Source: Chitinivorax tropicus
Lineage (GTDB): Bacteria > Pseudomonadota > Gammaproteobacteria > Burkholderiales > SCOH01
Reading direction: 5' to 3'
DNA length: 64,000 bases
NCBI RefSeq assembly: GCF_014202905.1
Contig: NZ_JACHHY010000004.1
Span: forward strand, 186,001 to 250,000
The notes beneath the pieces were generated by a model. That model was not told the DNA's origin, searched no databases, and worked only from the letters and a program-made list of their open reading frames with translations. How positions within the stretch are numbered: the first letter of the stretch is position 1; every line of letters starts with the position of its first letter. Position numbers and translations under genes: made by a program. Positions 17,663 through 27,524 of the stretch are shown in pieces.

Positions 17663-18894
17663 CCGAGCATTTCGACAGCCTGGAAACCAGAACACCGGCC
17701 ACGCGTGACCAAGCCGTGTTTACTCAGCTACCCAGCTATATCGAGCACGCCATCAAACATACCAGCCACTATCGTGAGCATTTCAAAGGCGTCGACCCCG
17801 AGGCGATCCGCAGCCGTGATGCCCTCGCCAGCTTGCCATTGACCCGGAAGGCCGATCTGATTGGCCTGCAGCAGGCCCAGCCTCCGCTGGGGGGATTGGC
17901 GGCGGCGCAGCTGTCCGCCATGGTGCGCTTGTTCCAGTCGCCCGGGCCGATCTATGAGCCCCAAGGCGAAGTGGGTGACCATTGGCGGATGGCGCGTGCG
18001 TTATTCGCTGCAGGGGTGCGCGCCGGTGAATTGGTGCATGTCGGCTTCAGCTACCACCTGACGCCCGGTGGTTGGATGGCGGATGCAGCAGCCCGGGCCT
18101 TGGGTTGCGCTGTCTTTCCGGCGGGGACGGGTAACACCGAGCTGCAATTGGCCGCCATGCAGCAACTGCAGCCGACGGCATATTGCGGCACGCCTTCGCT
18201 GCTCAAGATTCTGATCGACAAGGCTATAGCGCTGAAGCAGAAACGCTTGAGCGTGCGCCATGCGCTGGTTTCTGGTGAAGCCTGCCCAGCGGGGCTCAAG
18301 GCTTGGTTTGCCGAACATGGCGTGGCGGTATTCGAATGCTATGCCACCGCCGAGTTGGGCCTGATCGCCTACGAAACCATTGCTCGGGAGGGGCTGGTGG
18401 TGGATGAAGGCGTGTTACTGGAGCTGGTGGACCCGCATACCGGGCAGCCTGTTCCGCCAGGGGAGACCGGCGAAGTCGCAGTGACCCTGTTCAACCCGGT
18501 GTATCCGCTGATCCGCTTCGCGACCGGCGATCTGTCCGCCTCCTTGCCAGGGGTGTCGCCATGTGGTCGGACCAATATGCGCATCAAGGGCTGGCTGGGT
18601 CGGGCTGATCAGACAGTCAAGGTGCGGGGTATGTTTGTCTACCCGCAGCAGGTTGCGCAGGTGGTGGCGCGTCATCAGGAGATCACACGGGCGCGACTGG
18701 TGGTGCTGCGCCATCAGCATCTCGATGAGCTGTCCATCCACTGTGAAACCATCTACCCCAGTGATGAGCTGGCCCAGCGTGTGACCAACTCAGTGCGCGA
18801 CGTGTGCAAATTGCGGGCGGATGTTGTGTTCAGCCAGCCTGGTGCACTTCCAGATGATGGCCGACTGATCGACGATCAGCGCCATCTGCATTGA
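17659..18894 (+). CDS. PaaK-like AMP-dependent CoA ligase family protein
   Basis: 411 residues, with the overall plan of phenylacetate-CoA ligases: N-terminal IEHAIKHTSHYREHF, a central SGEACP, the ATAELGLIAYE motif (in place of the usual YG-TE), a GDL segment near residue 292 and the small C-terminal domain. The canonical glycine-rich phosphate loop (SSGTTG in PaaK) is here SPGPIYEPQGE, near residue 94. Relatives linked to acid-CoA transport operons appear, from memory, to share this change, so activity on ATP is not certain. It ends the transporter operon and could activate an aromatic or branched acid. Confidence 0.82.
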   Translation: MTEHFDSLETRTPATRDQAVFTQLPSYIEHAIKHTSHYREHFKGVDPEAIRSRDALASLPLTRKADLIGLQQAQPPLGGLAAAQLSAMVRLFQSPGPIYEPQGEVGDHWRMARALFAAGVRAGELVHVGFSYHLTPGGWMADAAARALGCAVFPAGTGNTELQLAAMQQLQPTAYCGTPSLLKILIDKAIALKQKRLSVRHALVSGEACPAGLKAWFAEHGVAVFECYATAELGLIAYETIAREGLVVDEGVLLELVDPHTGQPVPPGETGEVAVTLFNPVYPLIRFATGDLSASLPGVSPCGRTNMRIKGWLGRADQTVKVRGMFVYPQQVAQVVARHQEITRARLVVLRHQHLDELSIHCETIYPSDELAQRVTNSVRDVCKLRADVVFSQPGALPDDGRLIDDQRHLH

Positions 18895-19145
18895 GGTGAT
18901 CAGAGACTGGGTAATGGATGCTTAGGGCCATGCCTTGTGGCAGGGCCAGTATGAAGCTCACGGCCCAGGGCTTTCCAGGCCTGCTGGCAAATGGCATCCA
19001 CCGAGGTCAAATCCGAGAGGCGCTGTCGATTCCCAACATATGGGCCTGGCCACCGATAGGCACAATCACAGACCGCCTTGTTCACAAGATGGGGCGGTCA
19101 TCATCAGGAAGCCCCAACGAGGCTTCACCAGAAGGAGAAGGATGT

Positions 19146-20642
19146 ATGAGTACCCCCACCGTCAAACTGCTGATCAATGGCGAGTTTGTGGAATCCCGCA
19201 CTACGCATTGGAAAGAAGTGATCAATCCGGCCACACAGGAAGTGTTGGCCCGCGTGCCTTTTGCCACGCCAGATGAGATCCAGGCAGCCGTGGCCGCCGC
19301 CAAGGCAGCGTTTCAGTCCTGGCGCAAGACCCCAATCGGCGCGCGTGCGCGGGTCTTTCTGAAGCTACAGCAACTGATCCGCGACAATATGGCCGACTTG
19401 GCTGCCACACTGACCGCCGAACAGGGCAAGACCCTGGCCGATGCTGAAGGCGATGTATTCCGTGGGCTGGAGGTGGTCGAGCATGCGGCCAATATCGGTT
19501 CACTGCAGATGGGGGAGTTCGTCGAAAACGTCGGCAGCGGCATCGACACCTACACCGTATTGCAGCCACTGGGCGTGTGTGCGGGCATCACGCCCTTCAA
19601 CTTCCCGGCGATGATCCCGCTGTGGATGTTCCCGATGGCCATCGTTACCGGTAATACCTTCATCCTCAAGCCCTCAGAGCAAGACCCGCTGGTGACCATG
19701 AAGCTGGTCAAGCTGGCGCTGGACGCGGGTATTCCGCCAGGGGTGCTGAATGTGATCCATGGTGGCGAAGAGGCGGTGAACGCCCTTTGCGACCATCCTG
19801 ACATCAAGGCGATCAGCTTTGTCGGCTCGACCAGAGTCGGCACCCATGTCTATCAACGTGCATCGCTCAATGGCAAGCGCGCGCAGTGCATGATGGGCGC
19901 CAAGAACCACGCCATCGTGCTGCCCGATGCCAACAAAGAGCAGACCTTGAATGCGCTGGTCGGCGCCTCGTTTGGTGCAGCTGGGCAGCGTTGCATGGCG
20001 ATTTCGGTCGCAGTATTGGTGGGCGAGGCCAATGACTGGATTCCCGAGCTGGTTGCCAAGGCCAAGACCCTCAAGGTTGGGGCCGGGCGCGACAACCCTG
20101 ATCTTGGCCCATTGATCTCCTGCGCGGCCAAAGACCGGGTGACGACTTTGATCGAAAAAGGCATGGAACAGGGTGCCCGGCTGGAGCTGGATGGGCGCCA
20201 GGTGAGCGTGGCTGGCTATGAGCAGGGCAATTTCGTCGGCCCGACCATCTTCAGCAGCGTCAAGCCGGGCATGGACATCTATGACCAGGAGATCTTCGGG
20301 CCGGTGTTGTGCATCGTCTCGGTCAATACACTTGATGAAGCCATCGAATTCATCAATGCCAACCTCAATGGCAATGGCACCGCCATCTTTACCCAGAGCG
20401 GCGCGGCGGCGCGACGCTTCCAGCAGGACATCGAAGTCGGTCAGGTCGGTGTGAATGTGCCGATTCCCGTTCCCGTGCCGCTGTTCAGTTTTACCGGCTC
20501 ACGCGCCTCCAAGCTGGGTGACCTGGGGCCATATGGTAAGCAGGTGGTGCTGTTTTACACGCAGACCAAGACCATCACCGAGCGCTGGTTTGATGATGCG
20601 GTGACCGTGGGCAAGGTGAATACCACCATTTCCCTGCACTGA
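19146..20642 (+). CDS. mmsA: CoA-acylating methylmalonate-semialdehyde dehydrogenase
   Basis: 498 residues. It converts methylmalonate semialdehyde to propionyl-CoA, the last step of valine breakdown. The fold is [20 protein letters not shown], the NAD-binding FVGSTRVG, and the catalytic cysteine in GQRCMA, typical of the MmsA group (no general-base Glu in the usual position). The start at 19146 follows AAGGAGAAGG; an upstream open frame to 18918 has no family similarity. It starts 251 bases after the PaaK-like gene, so it may have its own promoter, and leads a five-gene valine operon. Confidence 0.94.
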   Translation: MSTPTVKLLINGEFVESRTTHWKEVINPATQEVLARVPFATPDEIQAAVAAAKAAFQSWRKTPIGARARVFLKLQQLIRDNMADLAATLTAEQGKTLADAEGDVFRGLEVVEHAANIGSLQMGEFVENVGSGIDTYTVLQPLGVCAGITPFNFPAMIPLWMFPMAIVTGNTFILKPSEQDPLVTMKLVKLALDAGIPPGVLNVIHGGEEAVNALCDHPDIKAISFVGSTRVGTHVYQRASLNGKRAQCMMGAKNHAIVLPDANKEQTLNALVGASFGAAGQRCMAISVAVLVGEANDWIPELVAKAKTLKVGAGRDNPDLGPLISCAAKDRVTTLIEKGMEQGARLELDGRQVSVAGYEQGNFVGPTIFSSVKPGMDIYDQEIFGPVLCIVSVNTLDEAIEFINANLNGNGTAIFTQSGAAARRFQQDIEVGQVGVNVPIPVPVPLFSFTGSRASKLGDLGPYGKQVVLFYTQTKTITERWFDDAVTVGKVNTTISLH

Positions 20643-20737
20643 TCGGTGCTGCCAGGGCGGGTATCGGCAAGATGGCCTGCCTTGGCCTGGGCAGCGGTTG
20701 TGCTGCGGCAATGTGACAACATGAATTGGCAGATCTG

Positions 20738-21898
20738 ATGGATTTTGAACTGAATGACGACCAGCTCGCGTTCCAGCGTACGGCGCGCGAGTTTGCAATG
20801 CATGAAATGGCGCCCCACGCTGCACGGTGGGATGAGGAGTGCATCTTCCCGAAAGATGCCATCGCCAAAGCGGGCGAGCTGGGTTTCTGCGGGCTGTATA
20901 CACCGGAGTCCGCCGGCGGGTTGGGGCTGTCGCGCCTGGATGCGGCCATTGTATTTGAAGAGCTGGCTGCGGGGTGTACCTCCACGGCGGCTTTCATCAC
21001 CATCCACAATATGGCGACCTGGATGATCGCCACCTGGGGCACGCCTGAGGTGGTAGCTCAATGGTGCCCCGAGCTGACACTGGGCCGCAAGCTGGCTTCG
21101 TATTGCCTCACCGAGCCTGGTGCGGGATCGGATGCCGCCAGCCTGAAGACCAGCGCACGGCGCGAGGGTGGGCACTATCTGCTGAATGGTGCCAAGGCTT
21201 TCATTTCCGGGGCGGGCGACACCGATGTGCTGGTGGTGATGGCACGTACGGGCGAGCCTGGTGCCAAGGGCATTTCAGCCTTTGCCGTGCCGGCGGATCT
21301 GCCGGGCATCAGCTATGGCAAGAAAGAGCGCAAGATGGGCTGGAACAGCCAGCCGACCCGTGTGATCAGCTTCGACAATGTGCAGGTGCCACTGGCAAAC
21401 CGGTTGGGCGAAGAGGGGGAAGGCTTCCGAATGGCGATGAAAGGTATCGACGGCGGGCGCATCAATATTGGAACATGCTCGGTGGGTACGGCGCAGGCCG
21501 CCATCAATGCGGCACAGGCATATATGCAGGCGCGCAGCCAGTTCGGCAGGACGCTGGCCGAGTTCCAGGCGCTGCAATTCAAGCTGGCGGATATGGTGAC
21601 CGAGCTGGTGGCGGCCAGGCAGATGATCCGGCTGGCTGCCTGCAAGCTGGATGCGGGTGCGCATCATGCCACCAGCTATTGCGCGATGGCCAAGCGTTTT
21701 GCCACCGATGCCGCATTCAAGATCTGTGTCGATGCACAACAGATCTTCGGGGGGTATGGCTATATCAAGGAATATCCTTTGGAGCGCTACGTCCGCGATT
21801 GTCGGGTGCACCAGATCCTGGAGGGCACCAACGAAATCATGCGGGTGATCATCAGCCGCGAAGCGCTGAAGACTGATGCGCTGGAAGGCTTGCGCTGA
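20738..21898 (+). CDS. Isobutyryl-CoA dehydrogenase-type acyl-CoA dehydrogenase
   Basis: 386 residues from ATG at 20738 (an in-frame TTG lies at 20726; no strong ribosome site distinguishes them). It has the FAD acyl-CoA dehydrogenase plan: CLTEPGAGSDAASLKT, the FISGAGDTDVLVVMART region, and a C-terminal catalytic glutamate in HQILEGTNEIMR. The valine-operon context (mmsA, hydratase, hydroxyisobutyryl-CoA hydrolase, mmsB) points to isobutyryl-CoA as substrate, giving methacrylyl-CoA. Electrons go to ETF. Confidence 0.92.
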   Translation: MDFELNDDQLAFQRTAREFAMHEMAPHAARWDEECIFPKDAIAKAGELGFCGLYTPESAGGLGLSRLDAAIVFEELAAGCTSTAAFITIHNMATWMIATWGTPEVVAQWCPELTLGRKLASYCLTEPGAGSDAASLKTSARREGGHYLLNGAKAFISGAGDTDVLVVMARTGEPGAKGISAFAVPADLPGISYGKKERKMGWNSQPTRVISFDNVQVPLANRLGEEGEGFRMAMKGIDGGRINIGTCSVGTAQAAINAAQAYMQARSQFGRTLAEFQALQFKLADMVTELVAARQMIRLAACKLDAGAHHATSYCAMAKRFATDAAFKICVDAQQIFGGYGYIKEYPLERYVRDCRVHQILEGTNEIMRVIISREALKTDALEGLR

Positions 21899-21950
21899 CC
21901 TTGTGCCACATCATCAACTTTTTGAATTGTCGATAAGACGAGAGGTAACC

Positions 21951-22727
21951 ATGACATCACTTCTGACCCTGGAAAAGCACGGACACACAGCGTTGTTGAC
22001 CATGAACAACCCGCCTGCCAACACTTGGAATATCGAGAGCCTGACAGCGCTGAAGCGGATGGTGCAGGAGCTGAATACCGACCCGGACATCTATGCGCTG
22101 GTGCTGACCGGGCAAGGGGAGAAATTCTTTTCCGCAGGGGCGGATCTGAATCTGTTCGCGGGTGGCGACATGGCGATTGCGCGGGATATGGCGCGCGTGT
22201 TCGGTGAAGGGTTTGAGACGCTGGCACAGTTCCGAGGGGTATCGATCGCGGCCATCAATGGTTATGCCATGGGCGGTGGGTTGGAGGTTGCGTTGGCCTG
22301 CGATATCCGGATCGCGGAGGAGCAAGCGGTGATGGCTCTGCCCGAAGCGACGGTCGGGCTGTTGCCCTGCGCAGGCGGTACACAGAACCTGTCCTGGCTG
22401 GTGGGAGAAGGCTGGGCCAAGCGCATGATCCTATGCGGCGAGCGCATCGGTGCCGATCAGGCCCTGAAGATCGGTCTGATCGAGGAAATCGCGCCGACGG
22501 GTGGCGCAAAAGCAGCGGCCTTGGCACTGGCAAACAAGGTGGCCAATCAAAGCCCGACTTCGGTGGCCAAGTGCAAACAGTTGATTCAGCAGGCCCGCTT
22601 TCAACCCATGTTCCATGCCTTGCCAGCCGAACGTGAGGCATTTGCCGATCTGTTCCACACCGAAGACCAGAAAGAGGGCGTTAATGCCTTCCTGCAAAAA
22701 CGTAAACCTGAATGGAAGAACCGCTGA
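21951..22727 (+). CDS. Enoyl-CoA hydratase/isomerase family protein
   Basis: 258 residues from ATG at 21951, preceded by AGAGGTAACC; an upstream in-frame ATG overlaps the dehydrogenase gene. Crotonase fold, oxyanion-hole motif GYAMGGGLEVAL with the first catalytic Glu, and second Glu in ALPEATVGLLP. In the valine operon its expected reaction is hydration of methacrylyl-CoA to 3-hydroxyisobutyryl-CoA. Its stop is immediately followed by the GTG of the next gene. Confidence 0.92.
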   Translation: MTSLLTLEKHGHTALLTMNNPPANTWNIESLTALKRMVQELNTDPDIYALVLTGQGEKFFSAGADLNLFAGGDMAIARDMARVFGEGFETLAQFRGVSIAAINGYAMGGGLEVALACDIRIAEEQAVMALPEATVGLLPCAGGTQNLSWLVGEGWAKRMILCGERIGADQALKIGLIEEIAPTGGAKAAALALANKVANQSPTSVAKCKQLIQQARFQPMFHALPAEREAFADLFHTEDQKEGVNAFLQKRKPEWKNR

Positions 22728-23852
22728 GTGAGCGAGATGATGACCGAACCCGTGTTGTTCGAGGTGTGGCCGGCCCGGCAAGGCAAAGCGGTGGCCGTGG
22801 CCACGTTGAATGTCGAGAAATCGCTGAATGCGCTGAGCCTGGAGATGATCGAGCTGCTCAGTGAGCAGCTTGATGCCTGGGAGGAGGACGACAGCATTGC
22901 CATGGTGGTGTTGCAAGGTGCTGGTGAGCAGGCGTTTTGCGCGGGTGGGGACATCGTCAAGCTCTACCAATCGATGGTCGAACATGGGCACGAGCGCAAT
23001 CCCTATGCCGAGTCCTTTTTCGAGCAGGAGTACCGACTGGATTACCTGATCCATACCTATACCAAGCCAGTGCTGTGCTGGGGGCATGGCATCGTGATGG
23101 GGGGCGGGGTGGGCCTGATGGCTGGGGCATCGCATCGCGTGGTGACCGAAAAGTCACGCATTGCCATGCCCGAGATCACCATTGGCTTGTACCCAGATGT
23201 CGGCGGGTCGTGGTTTCTCAATCGCATGCCAGGGCGGGTGGGCCTGTATCTGGGCCTCACCGGCGCGCATCTGAATGCGGCGGACGCTTTGTTCGTGAAG
23301 CTGGCTGATTACTGTGTCAGCAGTCAGAAAAAGGCCGATGTGATGGCTGCACTGTGCGAGGTGCCCTGGAGTGAGGACTATCGGCACAACCATCAGCAAC
23401 TGTCACAGCTGCTGCGCGCCCATCGCCATGTGGACGCCCTGCCGGAATCGCCGGTGCGTCGTCATCTCGATTTCATCAATCAGGTCACTGATGCCGATAG
23501 TGTCGAAGAGATCGCCACTGCACTCGTCGCGCATGCCGGTGAGGATGCCTGGATCCAGCGTGGCATCAACACCTTCCAAAAAGGCTCGCCCACCTCGGCC
23601 AAGCTGATCTACGACATCTATCGGCATGCTGCTCATATGTCGTTGGAGGAAGCGTTTGCCATGGAGCTGGGCCTGTCGGTGCAATGCTGTCTGCACCATG
23701 ACTTCCGCGAAGGCGTGCGCGCATTGCTGATCGACCGGGACAACCGGCCTGCCTGGTCACCCGCAACGCTGGATGCCGTCACCGAGGCTCATATCGACGG
23801 ACACTATCTGCCGCCGTGGGGCAGTGCCGAACACCCTTTTGCGGATTGGTGA
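22728..23852 (+). CDS. 3-hydroxyisobutyryl-CoA hydrolase
   Basis: 374 residues. It hydrolyses 3-hydroxyisobutyryl-CoA to free 3-hydroxyisobutyrate. The crotonase core includes FCAGGDIVKLY and GHGIVMGGGVGLMAGASHRVVTE, then MPEITIGLYPDVGGSWFL, hallmarks of HIBCH proteins, which are longer than simple hydratases. Start is GTG at 22728 directly abutting the previous stop, with ATG at 22737 and 22740 as alternatives. Fourth gene of the valine operon. Confidence 0.93.
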   Translation: MSEMMTEPVLFEVWPARQGKAVAVATLNVEKSLNALSLEMIELLSEQLDAWEEDDSIAMVVLQGAGEQAFCAGGDIVKLYQSMVEHGHERNPYAESFFEQEYRLDYLIHTYTKPVLCWGHGIVMGGGVGLMAGASHRVVTEKSRIAMPEITIGLYPDVGGSWFLNRMPGRVGLYLGLTGAHLNAADALFVKLADYCVSSQKKADVMAALCEVPWSEDYRHNHQQLSQLLRAHRHVDALPESPVRRHLDFINQVTDADSVEEIATALVAHAGEDAWIQRGINTFQKGSPTSAKLIYDIYRHAAHMSLEEAFAMELGLSVQCCLHHDFREGVRALLIDRDNRPAWSPATLDAVTEAHIDGHYLPPWGSAEHPFADW

Positions 23853-23895
23853 CCTCATCCATACCATAAAAATACCCCATCAAGAGGACAACATC

Positions 23896-24783
23896 ATGCA
23901 AACCATTGCGTTTATCGGCTTGGGCCATATGGGCGGCCCGATGGCGCTCAATCTGTTGAAAGCAGGCTTCTCGTTGCAGGTCTTTGACCTGATGCCTGCC
24001 TCGCTGGCTGCTGCGCAAGCCGCTGGGGCACGGGTGACGGCATCGGCCATGGAGGCGGTGCAAGGGGCGGATATCGTGATCACCATGCTGCCTGCCAGCC
24101 AGCACGTCGAATCCCTGTATCTGGGGGACGGCGCATTGCTGGGTGCCGTGCCCGCAGGCGCATTGTTGATCGATTGCTCCACCATTGCCACGCAGACGGC
24201 ACAGCGCGTGGCCAAGGCCGCCGAGGCCAGAGGGCTGGAGATGATCGATGCGCCAGTCTCCGGTGGCACCGCAGGGGCGGCGGCTGGCACGTTGACCTTC
24301 ATCGTGGGTGGTTCGGCCACGGCTCTGGAGCGTGCTCGCCCGGTGTTGGAGAAAATGGGCAGGAATATTTTCCACGCTGGCGAACATGGGGCAGGGCAAA
24401 CTGCCAAGATCTGCAACAACATGCTGCTTGCCATTCACATGATCGGCACCGCAGAAGCATTGAATCTGGGTGTCTCCTTGGGGCTGGACCCGAAAGTGTT
24501 GTCTGACATCATCCAGAAAAGCTCTGGGCGGAACTGGAGCACAGAGGTCTATAACCCTTGGCCCGGCGTCATGGATGGCGTCCCTGCCAGTCGCGGCTAT
24601 GAAGGTGGGTTTGGTGCTGATCTGATGCTGAAGGATCTGGGCTTGGCCATGGAAGCTGCCCTGCAGGGCAAAGCTGCCACCCCATTGGGCGCGGCGGCTC
24701 GGAGTCTCTACCATCTGCACAGCCTGGCTGGTCAGGGTGGGCTGGATTTCTCCAGCATTCTCAATCTGTTACAAAAGCACTGA
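23896..24783 (+). CDS. mmsB: 3-hydroxyisobutyrate dehydrogenase
   Basis: 295 residues, the normal length. It oxidises 3-hydroxyisobutyrate to methylmalonate semialdehyde, the substrate of MmsA. Dinucleotide motif IGLGHMGGPM at the N-terminus, substrate motif DAPVSGGTAGAAAGTL near residue 117, and catalytic Lys in GQTAKICNNMLL. ATG at 23896 is preceded by GAGGACAACATC; the upstream frame overlaps the hydrolase gene. Last gene of the operon. No T-run terminator follows directly. Confidence 0.95.
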   Translation: MQTIAFIGLGHMGGPMALNLLKAGFSLQVFDLMPASLAAAQAAGARVTASAMEAVQGADIVITMLPASQHVESLYLGDGALLGAVPAGALLIDCSTIATQTAQRVAKAAEARGLEMIDAPVSGGTAGAAAGTLTFIVGGSATALERARPVLEKMGRNIFHAGEHGAGQTAKICNNMLLAIHMIGTAEALNLGVSLGLDPKVLSDIIQKSSGRNWSTEVYNPWPGVMDGVPASRGYEGGFGADLMLKDLGLAMEAALQGKAATPLGAAARSLYHLHSLAGQGGLDFSSILNLLQKH

Positions 24784-24988
24784 TCACTTCTCACGCACCA
24801 CCCGTTTGGCGGGCAGCGGGCATCCCGGATGCCAGCCTGCAGGCGGGTGGGCGCGCAATCGATACGGGATTCTGATTCCGCTATCAATCAACTGTGAGCC
24901 TGTCGGTTTGAAGGCAAGCCAAGCCGTTCCTATATCTGATCAGCGCATTGTGGCAAATGGTCGTCCGGCCCATTTGCAAGACAATACC

Positions 24989-25092
24989 TGAAAATATTCA
25001 ATCAGCCGTACAGCGGCATATTTATGGGTGACATGCAATGAGTCCGTCAAATATCAGCGTGACGGGTATTATTGGTAGATTGAATATTTTCA
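24989..25092. repeat. Widely spaced 15-bp inverted repeat in AT-rich gap
   Basis: TGAAAATATTCAATC (24989-25003) and its perfect reverse complement GATTGAATATTTTCA (25078-25092) are separated by 74 bases. Inside, CCGTCA (25044-25049) pairs with TGACGG (25060-25065). The gap 24784-25236 otherwise holds no gene. It lies upstream of the chemoreceptor gene and may be a paired regulator site or a foldback structure. Confidence 0.6.
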
Positions 25093-25236
25093 ATAATTCG
25101 TAATTGCGTAAGTTCATATCTTTAAATTTCATCTTGATTGGATGTTTGGATCATATAACCTGAAAAAGCGTCAAACAATAATGTGAGCAGGGCGGTGAGT
25201 CTGCAAGATCCATATTCAATAGGGTGAGGTGTCATC

Positions 25237-27264
25237 ATGCGTTTGTCCAAGTCATCCATCAATCTGCAGGTTTCATTGAGTGCCGGCATCCTGATCGTCG
25301 CGGTATTCATTGCCATGGCCATTTTGCTGGGGCGCCATGTGGGCTCACGATTTTCCGTTGCAGAAGAGCGTGAAGTCAGCCTATCGCGTGATGGCATGGT
25401 CAGGCTGCTTTCCGCCTATAACAACACGCTGAAGGAAAACGTTGTCCGGACGGCCCATTTGTTTTGGGATTCTTTTCCTGGGGGATTCACACTGGACTCT
25501 GGCCTGGTCAAGGTGGCTGATCGTGATGTGCCAACGATCAAGGCGGGCGAGGTGATGTTGAACAATCATTTTGCACAGGTTGATAATTTCGCTGAGCGCA
25601 CCGGTGGCAATGCGACCATCTTTGTCAAACAGGGTGATGATTTTGTCCGTGTCAGTACATCGGTCAAAAAGGAAAATGGGGAACGCGCCATCGGCACCTT
25701 GCTGGATCGCCAATCGCCTGCCTATGCAAAGATGAAGGCCGGCGAGGCGTACACGGGGCGGGTTACCTTGTTTGGCAAACAGTTCATGACCCATTATCAA
25801 CCGATCAAAGATGCATCAGGCCAGCTGATCGGCATACTGTACATCGGGCTGGATTTCACCCAATCGCTTGATAAGATCAAACAGGATTTGAAAACCCAAC
25901 ATCAAAATGATGGCGGGTTCTCATTTGCGGTAGATATGCGGCCAGGCAAGCCTTTTGGGCATGTGGAATTCCATCCGACCCTAGAGGGCAAAAATGTGAT
26001 CAGCGATGACAAGCTGGCAGGCGCAGCGGCTTTGAAGAGCATGTTGGATAGCGGGCAGGGTACATCTGTGTTCAACTGGTCAGATGAGAAAGGGGCGACG
26101 CATACTTGGCTGGTGTCATTCAGCCAGGTGCCGGATTGGGGATGGGTGGTCGGCACAGCGAGGGACCTGGATGAAATCCATGCGGTGGGGGCATCGGTGC
26201 GGAATATCGTCCTGGTCGGCTCCTTACTGGCAGCGGTGCTGCTGTCGGTGCTGTTGTCCTTGATGTTGCGTAAGATGGTCACCAGACCGCTGCAGGGGGT
26301 GCTGCAAGACCTTTCCATGCTGGCGCAAGGCAACTTCAGAATGCCGGTGACCATGAATCGGCAAGACGAGTTGGGCCAGCTGCAACGGGCCATTCATGAT
26401 GTCCAACAGGCGACCTCCAGCGCCATCGCAGAGATCACCAAGGCATCGAGCGATGTGGGACACGCCGCTGAGCAGATCCACTTGGCAACCGAAACCGTCC
26501 TGCAAGGCGCTACCGTCCAGAGCAATGCTGCCGAGGCCATGGCTGCAACCGTGGAGCAGATGTCCGTCAGCATCAGCCGTCTGGCAGATGGCGCAAAAGA
26601 TGCGGAATTTCTGTCGCGTAACTCCGGAGACTTGTCTCAAAGTGGCGCTGAGGTGATTTCCAAGGCTACCGGTGCCATGACCCAGATTGCCAATTCAGTG
26701 AAGGATGCATCAAAAGAAGTCCATTTCATGGGCGAACAGTCCGCCCGGATCTCCTCGATCGTCAGTGTCATCAACGAGATCGCTGATCAGACCAACCTGC
26801 TGGCTTTGAATGCCGCAATTGAGTCGGCTCGGGCCGGGGAGCAGGGCCGAGGGTTTTCCGTGGTGGCTGATGAAGTGCGTAAGCTGGCGGAGCGCACCGC
26901 GCAAAGCACCCGTGAGATTGCAGAGATGATCGATAGCGTGCAAGGCGCAACCAAGCGTGCGGTTTCAATCATGGATCAAGGAGTGGCCATGGTGGAGGAT
27001 GGGGTGAATCTGGCCAGTGCCGCCGGTCAGTCCATCAGCCAGATCCGTGATAGCTCGTTCCAGGTGGTGCAGCGGGTGGAAGAAATGACTGCTGCCTTGG
27101 ACGAGCAGAATGCCGGTGGGCAGGATGTGGCCCGCCACGTACAAGGCATTGCCGTGATGGCCTCTCAGACCAGCCAGCAGACCAATGAACTGGAGTCGTT
27201 GGTGACACGTCTCAAGCACGATGCCATGTTGTTGAACAAAGCAACAGAGCGGTTCAACGTTTGA
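25237..27264 (+). CDS. Methyl-accepting chemotaxis protein with Cache domain
   Basis: 675 residues. TM1 is near residues 10-30; a periplasmic Cache_3-Cache_2-type sensor spans about 40-310 (segments such as RVTLFGKQFMTHYQPIKD and GQLIGILYIGLDF); TM2 is near 318-340; a HAMP linker follows to about 395; then the long cytoplasmic signalling coiled coil. The hairpin tip reads DQTNLLALNAAIESARAGEQ. The ligand is likely a small organic acid, as for related Cache receptors, but this is not shown by sequence. It is monocistronic after an unusual AT-rich leader. Confidence 0.94.
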   Translation: MRLSKSSINLQVSLSAGILIVAVFIAMAILLGRHVGSRFSVAEEREVSLSRDGMVRLLSAYNNTLKENVVRTAHLFWDSFPGGFTLDSGLVKVADRDVPTIKAGEVMLNNHFAQVDNFAERTGGNATIFVKQGDDFVRVSTSVKKENGERAIGTLLDRQSPAYAKMKAGEAYTGRVTLFGKQFMTHYQPIKDASGQLIGILYIGLDFTQSLDKIKQDLKTQHQNDGGFSFAVDMRPGKPFGHVEFHPTLEGKNVISDDKLAGAAALKSMLDSGQGTSVFNWSDEKGATHTWLVSFSQVPDWGWVVGTARDLDEIHAVGASVRNIVLVGSLLAAVLLSVLLSLMLRKMVTRPLQGVLQDLSMLAQGNFRMPVTMNRQDELGQLQRAIHDVQQATSSAIAEITKASSDVGHAAEQIHLATETVLQGATVQSNAAEAMAATVEQMSVSISRLADGAKDAEFLSRNSGDLSQSGAEVISKATGAMTQIANSVKDASKEVHFMGEQSARISSIVSVINEIADQTNLLALNAAIESARAGEQGRGFSVVADEVRKLAERTAQSTREIAEMIDSVQGATKRAVSIMDQGVAMVEDGVNLASAAGQSISQIRDSSFQVVQRVEEMTAALDEQNAGGQDVARHVQGIAVMASQTSQQTNELESLVTRLKHDAMLLNKATERFNV

Positions 27265-27473
27265 TGTTGGGTATCATTTCGCCAAGGTGGGCCGGGCAAC
27301 AGCCGACAGCACTACCAAGTGATGGTTAGCAGTTTGCGATAACAGATGGGACAGGATCAACAGAGGCGGCTTCGGCCTAATGTATCTGGTGTTCTGAATG
27401 TGAGTCAGCAAAAAGGATAAGTTGTTTTCAGATTATCCGATATGCGGATGATTTGATTTCATTGTCATGAGCG

Positions 27474-27512
27474 AAAAAGCCCCTGCAACGATTGACGCGC
27501 TGTCACAGGGGC
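27474..27512 (-). terminator. Intrinsic terminator of the 141-residue gene
   Basis: On the minus strand GCCCCTG, 20-base loop, CAGGGGC, then TTTTT. It begins 13 bases after the stop of the gene at 27525-27950. Confidence 0.8.
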
Positions 27513-27524
27513 CAGGGGACTCCA

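Noticed and set aside
24819-24833. GGCATC-CCG-GATGCC hairpin after mmsB
   Set aside because: Short stem with no T-run; not enough to call a terminator.
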